59,055 nucleotides of DNA from Ostreibacterium oceani (GTDB lineage Bacteria > Pseudomonadota > Gammaproteobacteria > Cardiobacteriales > Ostreibacteriaceae): positions 1-59,055 of the forward strand of contig NZ_WHNW01000012.1 of assembly GCF_009362845.1 (NCBI RefSeq), given 5' to 3'. The translations under genes and the position numbers were made by a program. Positions 37,324-45,781 of this stretch are shown here, piece after piece. Positions within the stretch are counted from its first letter, which is position 1, and every line of letters begins with the position of its first letter. The notes below the pieces were generated by a model, which saw only the letters and a program-made list of their open reading frames with translations, did no database searches and was not told the origin of the DNA.

Positions 37324-38547
37324 TACTCGAGCAGCAAGAAAACGATCTGTTAAAAATTTAATCGCTGCCAGATAGTTCTCATGACCGTCGATGACAGATA
37401 CCGCGATATCTGAGTCACCATTTTCACCGTGAAGCGCTAGCTGGTGGCAAAACCAATTTAGGGCGGCATTTCTGGGCAGTTCCTCAGCAGGAGGAAAATC
37501 TCGCTCTACGGCTGGAGCCATTTCAATTGAGCCATTCAACAGCTTTGTCGGAAACTCAGGATCAACAATAAACGGACGCCCCATTCCTATCAAATCGGTC
37601 GCGCCACTAGACAATGCATTGTTCATCACTAAAGCCGAGCGAAATCCGCCAGTAACCATGACAGGTATGTTAAGTACCGCTTTAATGTCGCGAGCATAGT
37701 CTAGGAAATAGGCTTCACGCTCGATGGTGCTTTGCTTAGTTTTATACTGATACGAGGCAGGTGCCTCAAAGTTCCCGCCTGAAATTTCCAGAAAATCGAT
37801 ACCTTCATTCTGCAGCATCTTGGCAACTTCGATACTGTCCTCATGAGTGAACCCGCCCTTTTGGAAATCCGATGAATTCAACTTAGTGGCTAGAATAAAA
37901 TCGTCTCCGACTTCGACACGCACCGCTCGAACTACCGCAAGTACGAGTCGTGCCCGATTTTTCAGAGACCCACCCCAGCGATCATCACGAGTATTTATCC
38001 TTGGCGACAGCGACGAACTCAACAGATATCCATGCGCTGCGTGGATTTGTACGCCGTCAAATCCAGCCTCTTTCGCCAATGCCGCTGATTTCGTAAACTT
38101 CCTAACCACGTCCTCGAAATCAGACTCAGTTGCGACTTTTGGTGTCCCAAATCCTGGGAGATTAAGGCGAAGGCTGGACATCGACAGCGGGTGAGGATTA
38201 ATCAGCTCTGGTGTTTGCCGACCCGCGTGGGCTAACTGTACGAGCGCCACCGAGCCACCACTTTTTGCCGCTGTCGCCAGCTGCCGTGCCCGCGCCATAT
38301 CTGATTGACAGTCCAGCACAAAATTACCCGCATGCTCCAGATGGCAACGATCGACTGGTGTATTACCCGTAATTAAAAGTCCAGCGCCGCCCTTGCTCCA
38401 GCGAGCAAAAAGGTTGACAAGGCCTTGCGTCGGATTGTTGAATCGATCTCCCAATGCTTCGGACATCGCCGACTTAACGAGACGATTACGTAGGACGGTA
38501 CCATTGGGTAGTTTGAACGCGCATTGAATCATATTGGCATACTCCAT
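37318..38547 (-). CDS. NADH:flavin oxidoreductase, Old Yellow Enzyme family
   Basis: FMN-dependent enzymes of this family reduce activated double bonds and quinone-like electrophiles. The 409-aa TIM-barrel protein shows LPNGTVLRNRLVKSAMSEAL, the active-site region DGVQIHAAHGYLLSSSLSPR and RINTRDDRWGGSLKNRARL. PVMVTGGFRS and DLIGMGRPFI bind FMN phosphate. The iron-sulfur domain of the longer dienoyl-CoA reductases is absent. It lies 69 bp downstream of an ArsR-type regulator gene on the same strand and is probably its target. Confidence 0.9.
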   Translation of the reverse strand: MEYANMIQCAFKLPNGTVLRNRLVKSAMSEALGDRFNNPTQGLVNLFARWSKGGAGLLITGNTPVDRCHLEHAGNFVLDCQSDMARARQLATAAKSGGSVALVQLAHAGRQTPELINPHPLSMSSLRLNLPGFGTPKVATESDFEDVVRKFTKSAALAKEAGFDGVQIHAAHGYLLSSSLSPRINTRDDRWGGSLKNRARLVLAVVRAVRVEVGDDFILATKLNSSDFQKGGFTHEDSIEVAKMLQNEGIDFLEISGGNFEAPASYQYKTKQSTIEREAYFLDYARDIKAVLNIPVMVTGGFRSALVMNNALSSGATDLIGMGRPFIVDPEFPTKLLNGSIEMAPAVERDFPPAEELPRNAALNWFCHQLALHGENGDSDIAVSVIDGHENYLAAIKFLTDRFLAARVL

Positions 38548-38616
38548 TTATATATTCAGAATGCTCGATATCTCGATACAAATTGATTACGAGCGCTTCG
38601 TATTTTGGCGTTAAGG

Positions 38617-38919
38617 TTACAAAATCTCTTCTCTAAAGGCGGTTATAAATTGACGGATGGTATCTTCGTCACGACGATAAAAAGTCCATTTGCCGTGACG
38701 TTCTGACTTCACCAAACCCGCTTGTTTTAATATACCCATGTAGTTCGAGATCGTTGACTGCGACAGCCCAGCCTTATCCTGAATATAGCCGACGCAAACT
38801 CCTTCCAAATTTCTGTGCTCGGGCAACGCAGAAGGAAAGTTTGACCTGTCTTTAAGCCAGACGAGAATTTGACGCCGCACGGGGTTGTTGAGTGCCACTA
38901 AGGCGATTTCTATTTTCAT
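38617..38919 (-). CDS. ArsR family transcriptional regulator
   Basis: The 100-aa winged-helix protein has ALNNPVRRQILVWLKDR, the recognition helix in AGLSQSTISNYMGILKQAGLV and the wing SERHGKWTFYRRDED. The CxC metal-site motif of classical ArsR is absent; one cysteine lies in GVCVGYIQD. It may sense an electrophile or another small molecule rather than metal. A 24-bp palindrome two bases upstream of its start suggests autoregulation and control of the adjacent flavin oxidoreductase gene. Confidence 0.88.
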   Translation of the reverse strand: MKIEIALVALNNPVRRQILVWLKDRSNFPSALPEHRNLEGVCVGYIQDKAGLSQSTISNYMGILKQAGLVKSERHGKWTFYRRDEDTIRQFITAFREEIL

Positions 38920-38921
38920 AT

Positions 38922-38945
38922 ATTTAAATATATCGATATTTAAAT
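38922..38945. promoter_or_regulatory. palindromic operator upstream of the ArsR gene
   Basis: ATTTAAATAT (38922-38931) and ATATTTAAAT (38936-38945) are perfect inverted repeats around ATCG, immediately before the regulator start. ArsR-family operators are commonly AT-rich palindromes of this size. A related CTCGATATCTCGATAC motif near 38560-38580 lies before the oxidoreductase gene. The rest of 38946-39115 holds no gene I can support. Confidence 0.65.
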
Positions 38946-39115
38946 TAAATGCAAGTGTTTTTAACTGTCATTTGGTTTCAACGTGTTGCTCTGCAAACGA
39001 AGACAGACAAAATTTTTAACGTGATGTTTTTTGATTGTATTAATTGTTTGTCAAAAACAGTTCGAAACAGCTGCCTATCAGAAAAATTAGACGATAATTA
39101 TTTTAAACCAATGAC

Positions 39116-39463
39116 TTATTCATTCATATCACGGAGGACGCGATTGTCCTTATCCACCAATATCGCTTTGGCTTTGGGGGCTTTGTCTGCCAACTCAAAA
39201 CCGATAATGATGATTTCTTCGCCAGCCTTTATCAAATGCGCTGCCGCGCCATTCATACTGATTATGCCTGAATTTTCTTCGCCTTCGATAATATACGTTT
39301 CTAGCCGTGCGCCCGAGGTATTGCTAACGACAAGCACTTTTTCATGAGCGGCTAACCCAGTTGCGTTTAATAAGGCTTTGTCAATCGTGATACTGCCGAC
39401 GTAGGCAACATCGGCTTGTGTCACGGTCGCTTTGTGTATTTTGGCGTGCATATAAAACCGCAT
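39116..39463 (-). CDS. panD: aspartate 1-decarboxylase proenzyme
   Basis: PanD makes beta-alanine for pantothenate and coenzyme A. The 115-aa proenzyme carries the self-cleavage site Gly-Ser in YVGSITIDKALL, which yields the pyruvoyl group. It also shows MNGAAAHLIKAGEEIIIIGF and a normal C-terminus. It lies just downstream of fabG on the same strand, a supplier of CoA/ACP cofactor beside fatty-acid genes. Confidence 0.95.
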   Translation of the reverse strand: MRFYMHAKIHKATVTQADVAYVGSITIDKALLNATGLAAHEKVLVVSNTSGARLETYIIEGEENSGIISMNGAAAHLIKAGEEIIIIGFELADKAPKAKAILVDKDNRVLRDMNE

Positions 39464-39599
39464 GATACTCCTCTACTTTGTTTTCTGCATGAATAGCCTA
39501 CTATTTATCGGCTATTTATTTAAGCTTCAACTGCCCTGACATGCCGCTATCCGCCTGCCTAGCCGTCTGTCTAGCCATTTACCTAACGCCTGCCAGCGT

Positions 39600-40355
39600 T
39601 TAGCCCATGTACATACCGCCATTGATATGCAGTGTTTCACCCGTGACATAACCCGCTTCAGGCGAAGCAAGGAATTTAACCGCATGCGCAATATCCGCCG
39701 CCGCACCTAGTTTGGCCGCAGGGATGTTTTTCGCCAATTCGGCTTTTTGCTCATCGGATAACGCGGCCGTCATATCGGTCTGAATAAATCCTGGTGCAAT
39801 CGTATTAACCGTAATCCCTCTAGAGGCAACCTCGCGCGCGAGAGACTTGCTAAACCCAATAACACCCGCTTTGGCCGCGGCATAATTCGTCTGCCCAGGG
39901 TTGCCAGTTACCCCGACAACCGATGCAATATTGATAATCCGACCAAATTTTTGCTTCATCATCGGGCGCAATACGGCTTTTGATAAGCGATAAACCGAGG
40001 TTAAATTCGTCTGGATAACGGCGTCCCAGTCTTCGTCTTTTAGTCGCATCAGCAAATTATCGCGTGTAATGCCCGCATTATTGACCAATACCGCAATGCC
40101 GCCAAAATCGGTCTCAATCGCGGCGAGGCATTGTTCAATAGACGTCGCATCAGCGACATTAAGCACATAGCCTTTGCCGCTTAGCCCTTGGGCTTTAATC
40201 CGCTCATTAATGGCGGACACCCCACTTTCTGACGTGGCTGTACCCAGTACAGTCGCGCCATTTTTGCCCATTACCTCTAAAATCGTTGCACCAATTCCAC
40301 GGCTTGCGCCAGTGACTAATACAACAGGGTACTCAGCTGGTTTTTCGTTTGTCAT
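39600..40355 (-). CDS. fabG: 3-oxoacyl-ACP reductase
   Basis: FabG reduces beta-ketoacyl-ACP with NADPH. The 251-aa short-chain dehydrogenase has VTGASRGIGATILEVM, NNAGITRDNLLMRLKDEDWD, the catalytic Ser region NIASVVGVTGNPGQTNYAAAK with YxxxK, and NTIAPGFIQTDMT. It follows fabD by 33 bp in the block yceD-rpmF-plsX-fabH-fabD-fabG. The usual next gene acpP is not here but at 12.5 kb. Confidence 0.95.
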   Translation of the reverse strand: MTNEKPAEYPVVLVTGASRGIGATILEVMGKNGATVLGTATSESGVSAINERIKAQGLSGKGYVLNVADATSIEQCLAAIETDFGGIAVLVNNAGITRDNLLMRLKDEDWDAVIQTNLTSVYRLSKAVLRPMMKQKFGRIINIASVVGVTGNPGQTNYAAAKAGVIGFSKSLAREVASRGITVNTIAPGFIQTDMTAALSDEQKAELAKNIPAAKLGAAADIAHAVKFLASPEAGYVTGETLHINGGMYMG

Positions 40356-40388
40356 TCGTTCACATCCAACAGTTATTTAATTCATCCT

Positions 40389-41414
40389 TTATTTTAGCAA
40401 GTCTGCAAGACTTTCCAAAGTTTCTTGATCGTGCACACAAAAAGCAGGCATTTCTTTATTAATTCGCTTATTTAAGCCTGCCAACACCTTGCCTGGCCCG
40501 ACCTCAACAACTAAATCAATTTGCTCATCGGCAAAATATTGCACCGTCTCTACCCAGCGTACAGGCGCAATGAGCTGTTTGGATAGTGCGCTAATAATGT
40601 CTGCGGTATTAGCGTGGATAGCAACGTCCACATTATGTACAACAGGCACTTTTGCGGGCGTCCAAGTCGCCATTAAAAAAGCCGACTTCATCGCCTCGGC
40701 AGCGCTTGCCATCAAAGGGCAATGCGACGGCACAGAAACGGGCAAGGCCAACGCCCGCTTTGCACCCGCTTGCTTTAGTGCTTCGCAGGCTTGCGCCACC
40801 GCAGTCGCGTGACCTGCAATTACCGTTTGCCCTGGTGCATTATCATTGGCTGCCCAAACGCCTTGATTCGCACCTTGATTCGCACCTTGATTCGCACCTT
40901 GATTAGCGCCTTGATTAGCGCCTTGATTGACTTGTTGATTAGCTTCTTTATTGGCATTTGAAATATCCTCACAGACCTGGCGAATATGGGTAATTTCTAA
41001 GCCTAAAATAGCGGCCATTGCACCTTGCCCCTGTGGCACGGCGGCTTGCATGCATTCAGCACGTTTTCGTGCTAATCGCAATGCCTCAGCAAAGGTTAAC
41101 TGACCCGATGCGACCAGCGCAGTATATTCGCCCAAGCTATGACCTGCTAATAACTGTGGTGAAATAGCGAATGTCTCATTAAGGGCACGGTAGGCCGCAA
41201 CCCCAGCCGTTAGCATGGCGGGCTGTGTATTAATGGTTTCATTTAGCGATTCGGCTGGGCCTTCGGCCGTCATCTGCCATAAATCAAATCCTAATACCTC
41301 ATTGGCTTCTGCATACGTTTGGCGAACCGTTTCATACTGATTATAAAGCGATTGCATCATACCCACTGACTGAGAGCCTTGCCCTGGAAAAACGAGCGCG
41401 ATACGTTGAGTCAT
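40389..41414 (-). CDS. fabD: malonyl-CoA-ACP transacylase with an in-frame NQGA repeat insert
   Basis: FabD loads malonyl groups onto ACP. The 341-aa protein has the oxyanion motif FPGQGSQSVGMM, the nucleophile in LAGHSLGEYTALVASG and the late histidine in VPSHCPLM. Between about residues 152 and 183 an insert of NQGA units interrupts a segment that in relatives is a short surface loop leading to NDNAPGQTVIAG. This makes the protein about 30 residues longer than typical FabD. All catalytic motifs are intact, so the enzyme is expected to be functional. Confidence 0.94.
   Translation of the reverse strand: MTQRIALVFPGQGSQSVGMMQSLYNQYETVRQTYAEANEVLGFDLWQMTAEGPAESLNETINTQPAMLTAGVAAYRALNETFAISPQLLAGHSLGEYTALVASGQLTFAEALRLARKRAECMQAAVPQGQGAMAAILGLEITHIRQVCEDISNANKEANQQVNQGANQGANQGANQGANQGANQGVWAANDNAPGQTVIAGHATAVAQACEALKQAGAKRALALPVSVPSHCPLMASAAEAMKSAFLMATWTPAKVPVVHNVDVAIHANTADIISALSKQLIAPVRWVETVQYFADEQIDLVVEVGPGKVLAGLNKRINKEMPAFCVHDQETLESLADLLK
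40861..40944 (-). repeat. in-frame 12-bp tandem array in fabD
   Basis: Three exact CCTTGATTCGCA units, two CCTTGATTAGCG units and two degenerate ones follow head to tail. On the coding strand they encode NQGA repeats. The two sub-types suggest successive rounds of duplication. Confidence 0.93.
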
Positions 41415-41608
41415 ATTAATTACCTGCTGTAGTTATCTTTATCTTGCCCACCTATGTCAACGCCGCAACCTGCTTGCAGCATTTGATGGTTAGGCAATCA
41501 ATACGCGAACCAAAAGCACAAACTATAAGCACGAACCAAAGGCGCATAAACTAAATAAAATTTCAAATAGAATTCTGACAGCGTATTATCGCATAAATAG
41601 GGTGTGAT

Positions 41609-42580
41609 TTAAAATCGCAATAATGCACCGCCCCACGTAAACCCACCGCCGAAAGCTTCCATGAACAACAAATCGCCGCGCTTTATTTGCTTTGCCTTGA
41701 CAGCACAATCTAGCGCCAACGGGATAGAAGCAGCCGATGTGTTGGCATGAAGCGCCACTGTACTCACGACTTTTTCCATCGGCAAATGTAATTTTTCGGC
41801 AACCGCTTTGATGATTCGGATATTGGCTTGGTGCGGGACTAACTTGTCGATTTGATGACTGCCGTAGTCTGTCCCAGCAGTGACTTGTTCAACCAAATCA
41901 CGGAGCTTAGATACCGCCACTTTAAAAACCTCTGAGCCTGACATCTGAATATAATCATCAATGCGCTCATCAGAGTGCTGATAAGACACCCCGTTAGGCA
42001 CCCACAATAATTCCTTAAACGCACCATCGGCATAGAGTTTGCTGCTAATTAAGCCTTCTTCGCTTTCACTCGCGGACAACACAACAGCCCCTGCGCCATC
42101 ACCAAATAGCACACAAGTATTGCGGTCTGACCAATTTAAAATTTTTGACATCGTTTCTGAACCAACGACTAATGCATGCTTTGCTTGGTTTGTCTTGATA
42201 TACTTATCTGCAATATCCAGTGCGTAGATAAATCCCGAGCAAACCGCCTGCACATCAAATGCAGGGCAAACCTGCGTACCTAGACGTTTTTGCAGCCCGC
42301 TGGCACAGCTAGGGAAAATATGGGTTGGCGTGGTGGTCGCGACGATAATTAAATCAATTGCGTCGGGCGTCAGCCCAGCATCAGCAATCGCAAGCCGTGC
42401 GGCGTGCTCTGCCATATCGCTAGTGGATTCATTATCGCCTGCAATATGGCGTTGCGAAATACCTGTTCTTGAAACAATCCACTCGTCAGACGTGTCTAAG
42501 GTTTTCGACAGATCTTCGTTTGTCACGATTGTTTTTGGCAGGTAACTCCCCGTCCCTTGGATATAGCTTCGTGTCGTCAT
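41609..42580 (-). CDS. fabH: beta-ketoacyl-ACP synthase III
   Basis: FabH starts fatty-acid synthesis by condensing acetyl-CoA with malonyl-ACP. The 323-aa protein shows GTGSYLPKTIVTNEDL, the catalytic cysteine in DVQAVCSGFIYALDIA, the histidine in LVPHQANIRIIKAVAEKL and the asparagine in HANTSAASIPLAL. It follows plsX by 15 bp. The 193 bp to fabD hold no gene; a separate fabD promoter could lie there. Confidence 0.96.
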   Translation of the reverse strand: MTTRSYIQGTGSYLPKTIVTNEDLSKTLDTSDEWIVSRTGISQRHIAGDNESTSDMAEHAARLAIADAGLTPDAIDLIIVATTTPTHIFPSCASGLQKRLGTQVCPAFDVQAVCSGFIYALDIADKYIKTNQAKHALVVGSETMSKILNWSDRNTCVLFGDGAGAVVLSASESEEGLISSKLYADGAFKELLWVPNGVSYQHSDERIDDYIQMSGSEVFKVAVSKLRDLVEQVTAGTDYGSHQIDKLVPHQANIRIIKAVAEKLHLPMEKVVSTVALHANTSAASIPLALDCAVKAKQIKRGDLLFMEAFGGGFTWGGALLRF

Positions 42581-42595
42581 CGTGCGTTTCTCGTT

Positions 42596-43717
42596 TTAAT
42601 CCGATGCTGATACTGAATGTAAATTTAAATCTGAATTTGTCGCTGTCGTTTCAGGCATGTTGTTTTCAGATAGGTTCGCTTCAGGCATATTGGCGACAGC
42701 GTACTGCGCTAGCATACCACGTATCTTATCTGGAAGCTGTTTTTTAACCTCAACAGACGCAATTTTAATCGCGTTTGCAAACGCGTCTTTGTCGGCATTA
42801 CCGTGACTTTTGATGACGATACCATTTAATCCAAGCAATGACGCACCATTATAGCGGCGTGGATCAATCTTATCAACGACAGCACGCAATACGGGTTTTG
42901 CAACAAACGCCGCCATTTTTGTCAAGGCATTACGCGTAAATTGTTCTTTGAGCAGGCTTTGAATGAAATGCGCTAATCCTTCGCTGGTTTTTAAGGCAAT
43001 ATTGCCCACAAACCCGTCGCAAACAATCACATCAACGCGCCCATTATAAATATCGTTCCCTTCGATAAATCCACAATAATTCAATGGGCTATTTTGAATG
43101 AGTTGCGCGGCAGCTTTTACTTGTTCGTTACCTTTGATGGCTTCGGAGCCATTATTCAACAGCCCAACCTCTGGTGAGGCCTTTCCATCCACAACAGAGC
43201 ACAGCGCACTGCCCATCACCGCAAATTGCATTAGCTGCGCGGCATCACTATCCACATTCGCACCCAAATCCAACCAATGAACGTGCCCATATTTATTTGG
43301 CACGGTGGTACAAATCGCGGGGCGATCGATGTCGGGTAGCATTTTGAGAATATAACGCGCCAACGCCATCAGGGCACCCGTATTACCTGCGCTAACGCAG
43401 GCATCGGCTTCACCACTTGCCACCAATTCAATCGCAACCCGCATGGACGCATCCTTTTTGCTTCTCAATACCGATGCAGGCGAGTCGTCCGATTGAATGA
43501 CTTCTGTGGTGTGTTTAACGCGAATGGCTGGATGCTGCAAAAGACCCGCTTGCGTCAATGCACGCTCAATCCGCTGCTGATCCCCAACTAAAATCAAATC
43601 GAGGTGCTTTTCGGCTGCTAAAACAGCACCAGCAGCAGCGACAATAACCTCTGTGCCAGCATCGCCCCCCATTGCATCAATCGCAATCGTTGAGCTCTCC
43701 TGCGCCAATTTTTGCAT
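42596..43717 (-). CDS. plsX: phosphate acyltransferase PlsX
   Basis: PlsX turns acyl-ACP into acyl-phosphate for phospholipid synthesis. The 373-aa protein has IAIDAMGGDAGTEVIVAAA, ACVSAGNTGALMALA, VDVIVCDGFVGNIALKTSEG and GLNGIVIKSHGNADKDAFANAI. The last 30 residues (PEANLSENNMPETTATNSD) are a low-complexity tail made by local duplication. It lies between rpmF and fabH, the standard order. Confidence 0.95.
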   Translation of the reverse strand: MQKLAQESSTIAIDAMGGDAGTEVIVAAAGAVLAAEKHLDLILVGDQQRIERALTQAGLLQHPAIRVKHTTEVIQSDDSPASVLRSKKDASMRVAIELVASGEADACVSAGNTGALMALARYILKMLPDIDRPAICTTVPNKYGHVHWLDLGANVDSDAAQLMQFAVMGSALCSVVDGKASPEVGLLNNGSEAIKGNEQVKAAAQLIQNSPLNYCGFIEGNDIYNGRVDVIVCDGFVGNIALKTSEGLAHFIQSLLKEQFTRNALTKMAAFVAKPVLRAVVDKIDPRRYNGASLLGLNGIVIKSHGNADKDAFANAIKIASVEVKKQLPDKIRGMLAQYAVANMPEANLSENNMPETTATNSDLNLHSVSASD

Positions 43718-43754
43718 ACTAATTCGTTAACAATTAATTAAAGAATCGAGTAAA

Positions 43755-43964
43755 TTAAGCGTCGATATCGTCTTGGGTTATTTCAGTTTGTGCTTTTGGT
43801 GCGATAATCTGCTTGCCTTTATAAAATCCATCTTTAGTCACATGGTGCCTATGGTGCAACTCGCCTGAGGCATTGTCTACGGAAAGCGTATTGCCCTTTA
43901 ATGCATCGTGGGCACGTCGCATGCCTTTTCTCGAGGGGGATTTCTTACTTTTTTGTACAGCCAT
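43755..43964 (-). CDS. rpmF: 50S ribosomal protein L32
   Basis: The basic 69-aa protein starts [20 protein letters not shown], the conserved L32 N-terminus, and continues with [20 protein letters not shown]. Zinc cysteines are absent. It is ten bases after yceD and precedes plsX. Confidence 0.96.
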   Translation of the reverse strand: MAVQKSKKSPSRKGMRRAHDALKGNTLSVDNASGELHHRHHVTKDGFYKGKQIIAPKAQTEITQDDIDA

Positions 43965-43973
43965 GGTTGACTC

Positions 43974-44453
43974 CTAATTCAATAAATCTTTCAAATTTGC
44001 AAACGGGTTTTCCCGCTTATTTAGCTTGATATTTTGATAAGCTAGTTCACAATTCTCGTGTTTAGCAACTATCGGTAACACCAAAATAAATTCTTGCTCA
44101 ATCAGCGGTGCCAATTCTAGCATATCTTGGCAAACAACCGCATCTTCTTCAATGGTTTCTAGCCGTTTCTCGTGCTTTAGCAAAACTAAATGCAAATCAA
44201 CAGCCAACGTTAATGTCATCGGCTCAAGACAGCGTTGACAGTCAAGCACCACGTCAATCGATGCCTGCCCTGTTATCACTACCTCGCCATCATCGCGCTG
44301 GACGACCGACAAACTGACCGCCGCCTCACCACTATCACGATTTTGCGATGCCAAGAGATAGGGCATTTCTGCCAGTGGCAGCTTCCCGACAATAGTACTC
44401 CCATGACGATAAAGCGCCCAAGGGTCGATAATCAATGGCAACATGTCAGACAT
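43974..44453 (-). CDS. yceD: YceD (DUF177) family protein
   Basis: YceD is a conserved protein linked to 23S rRNA and ribosome assembly. The segments LPLIIDPWALYRHG, the CQRC motif in LDCQRCLEPMTL, LEFILVLPIV-like sequence near residue 135 and the C-terminal ANLKDLLN match the family. A promoter at 44492-44464 means the start must be near ATG 44453 or 44444, leaving a very short leader. I use 44453. It begins the yceD-rpmF-plsX-fabH block. Confidence 0.88.
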   Translation of the reverse strand: MSDMLPLIIDPWALYRHGSTIVGKLPLAEMPYLLASQNRDSGEAAVSLSVVQRDDGEVVITGQASIDVVLDCQRCLEPMTLTLAVDLHLVLLKHEKRLETIEEDAVVCQDMLELAPLIEQEFILVLPIVAKHENCELAYQNIKLNKRENPFANLKDLLN

Positions 44454-44463
44454 AAGGGCAAGC

Positions 44464-44492
44464 ATACTACAACGCAATGAGAAAATTGTCAA
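44464..44492 (-). promoter_or_regulatory. promoter of the yceD-rpmF-plsX-fabH block
   Basis: On the minus strand a perfect TTGACA (44492-44487) and TAGTAT (44469-44464) are 17 bp apart. The expected transcription start is within about 4-13 bases of the candidate yceD start codons, implying a near-leaderless mRNA. Confidence 0.6.
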
Positions 44493-44586
44493 AGGTTTAT
44501 ATTAAAATCCCCCTCGAAGCATACTGAGAAAGCCACCTAAATCGCACACCAAACCACACGATTTTTTCAAAAAAGACTTTTTATTA

Positions 44587-44615
44587 TTCAATCTCACGCG
44601 TTAAATCCGTATAAT
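44587..44615 (+). promoter_or_regulatory. possible hemE promoter
   Basis: A perfect TATAAT lies at 44610-44615, with a weak -35 candidate TTCAAT 17 bp upstream. The resulting leader before the hemE ATG would be about 45 bases. Confidence 0.45.
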
Positions 44616-44668
44616 GAGCGGCTAACGAAGGCCTGGCTCTTTTCACCGCTACTTTTACCATTATAATT

Positions 44669-45754
44669 ATGCCACCACTACAAAACGACCGTTTAATTCG
44701 CGCTTTGCTCCGCCAACCTGTTGACCGCACGCCTATCTGGGTCATGCGCCAAGCTGGGCGATACCTCCCTGAATACAGACAATTGCGCGCCCAAGCGGGC
44801 AGCTTTATGGCGCTATGCCAAAACCCCGAACTTGCCTGCGAGGTCACCTTACAACCGTTAGCACGATTTGATTTGGATGCCGCCATTTTATTTTCTGATA
44901 TTCTCACGATTCCTGACGCGATGGGACTAGGGCTTTATTTTTCGCCTAACGAAGGCCCTATGTTCGAGCGCACGATTACCTGCGAAAAAGACCTCTTGCA
45001 ACTCAAACCCATCGACCCTAATCAGGATTTACGTTATGTCATGGATGCCGTTTCAACCATTCGTCGCGCACTACAAAACCGTATTCCACTGATTGGTTTT
45101 GCGGGCTCACCTTGGACGCTCGCCACTTATATGATTGATGGCGGTGGCGCCAGCAAAAAAGGCTTCCCCAAAGCCCAAACCATGCTTTATAGCAACCCTA
45201 AACTGCTGCATGCATTATTAGACAAGCTAGTCGACGCGGTGAGCGACTATCTGGTCGCACAAATTGAAGCAGGCGCTCAAGCTTTGATGATTTTTGATAC
45301 GTGGGGCGGCCTATTAACCCCTGCCGCTTACGAGACCTTCTCTCAGCAAAAAATGGCTGAAATCGTTGCCAGACTCCCAAAAAACCACGATGGACAGCGC
45401 ATTCCTGTTGTTCTATTTACCAAGGGTGGGATGCGCAACTTGCCTGGTTTTGTTGCCGCTGGCACCGATGCAATTGGACTAGATTGGACCGCTGACTTGT
45501 CTGATGCCAAAGCTATCGTTGGTAACCAGTTAGCACTTCAAGGCAACTTAAACCCCAATATACTGCTCTCTTCATCCGAGACCATTGAAACAGAAGTCAA
45601 AAAGGTATTAGCAAGCTATGGCAACGTCCACTCTGGACAAGGGCATGTCTTTAATTTAGGGCATGGTATCACGCCTGATGTGCCGCCTGAGAACATGGCG
45701 GCACTGATTGAGGCCGTCAAGCAACACAGCCCACAGTACCATCAAACGAATTAA
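44669..45754 (+). CDS. hemE: uroporphyrinogen decarboxylase
   Basis: HemE converts uroporphyrinogen III to coproporphyrinogen III in haem synthesis. The 361-aa protein has the N-terminal signature [17 protein letters not shown], the catalytic Asp region [34 protein letters not shown] and [15 protein letters not shown]. No clear Shine-Dalgarno is seen before the ATG. It is divergent from yceD. Confidence 0.96.
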   Translation: MPPLQNDRLIRALLRQPVDRTPIWVMRQAGRYLPEYRQLRAQAGSFMALCQNPELACEVTLQPLARFDLDAAILFSDILTIPDAMGLGLYFSPNEGPMFERTITCEKDLLQLKPIDPNQDLRYVMDAVSTIRRALQNRIPLIGFAGSPWTLATYMIDGGGASKKGFPKAQTMLYSNPKLLHALLDKLVDAVSDYLVAQIEAGAQALMIFDTWGGLLTPAAYETFSQQKMAEIVARLPKNHDGQRIPVVLFTKGGMRNLPGFVAAGTDAIGLDWTADLSDAKAIVGNQLALQGNLNPNILLSSSETIETEVKKVLASYGNVHSGQGHVFNLGHGITPDVPPENMAALIEAVKQHSPQYHQTN

Positions 45755-45781
45755 ACAAACCTGCGAATTAGACGAACCTAG

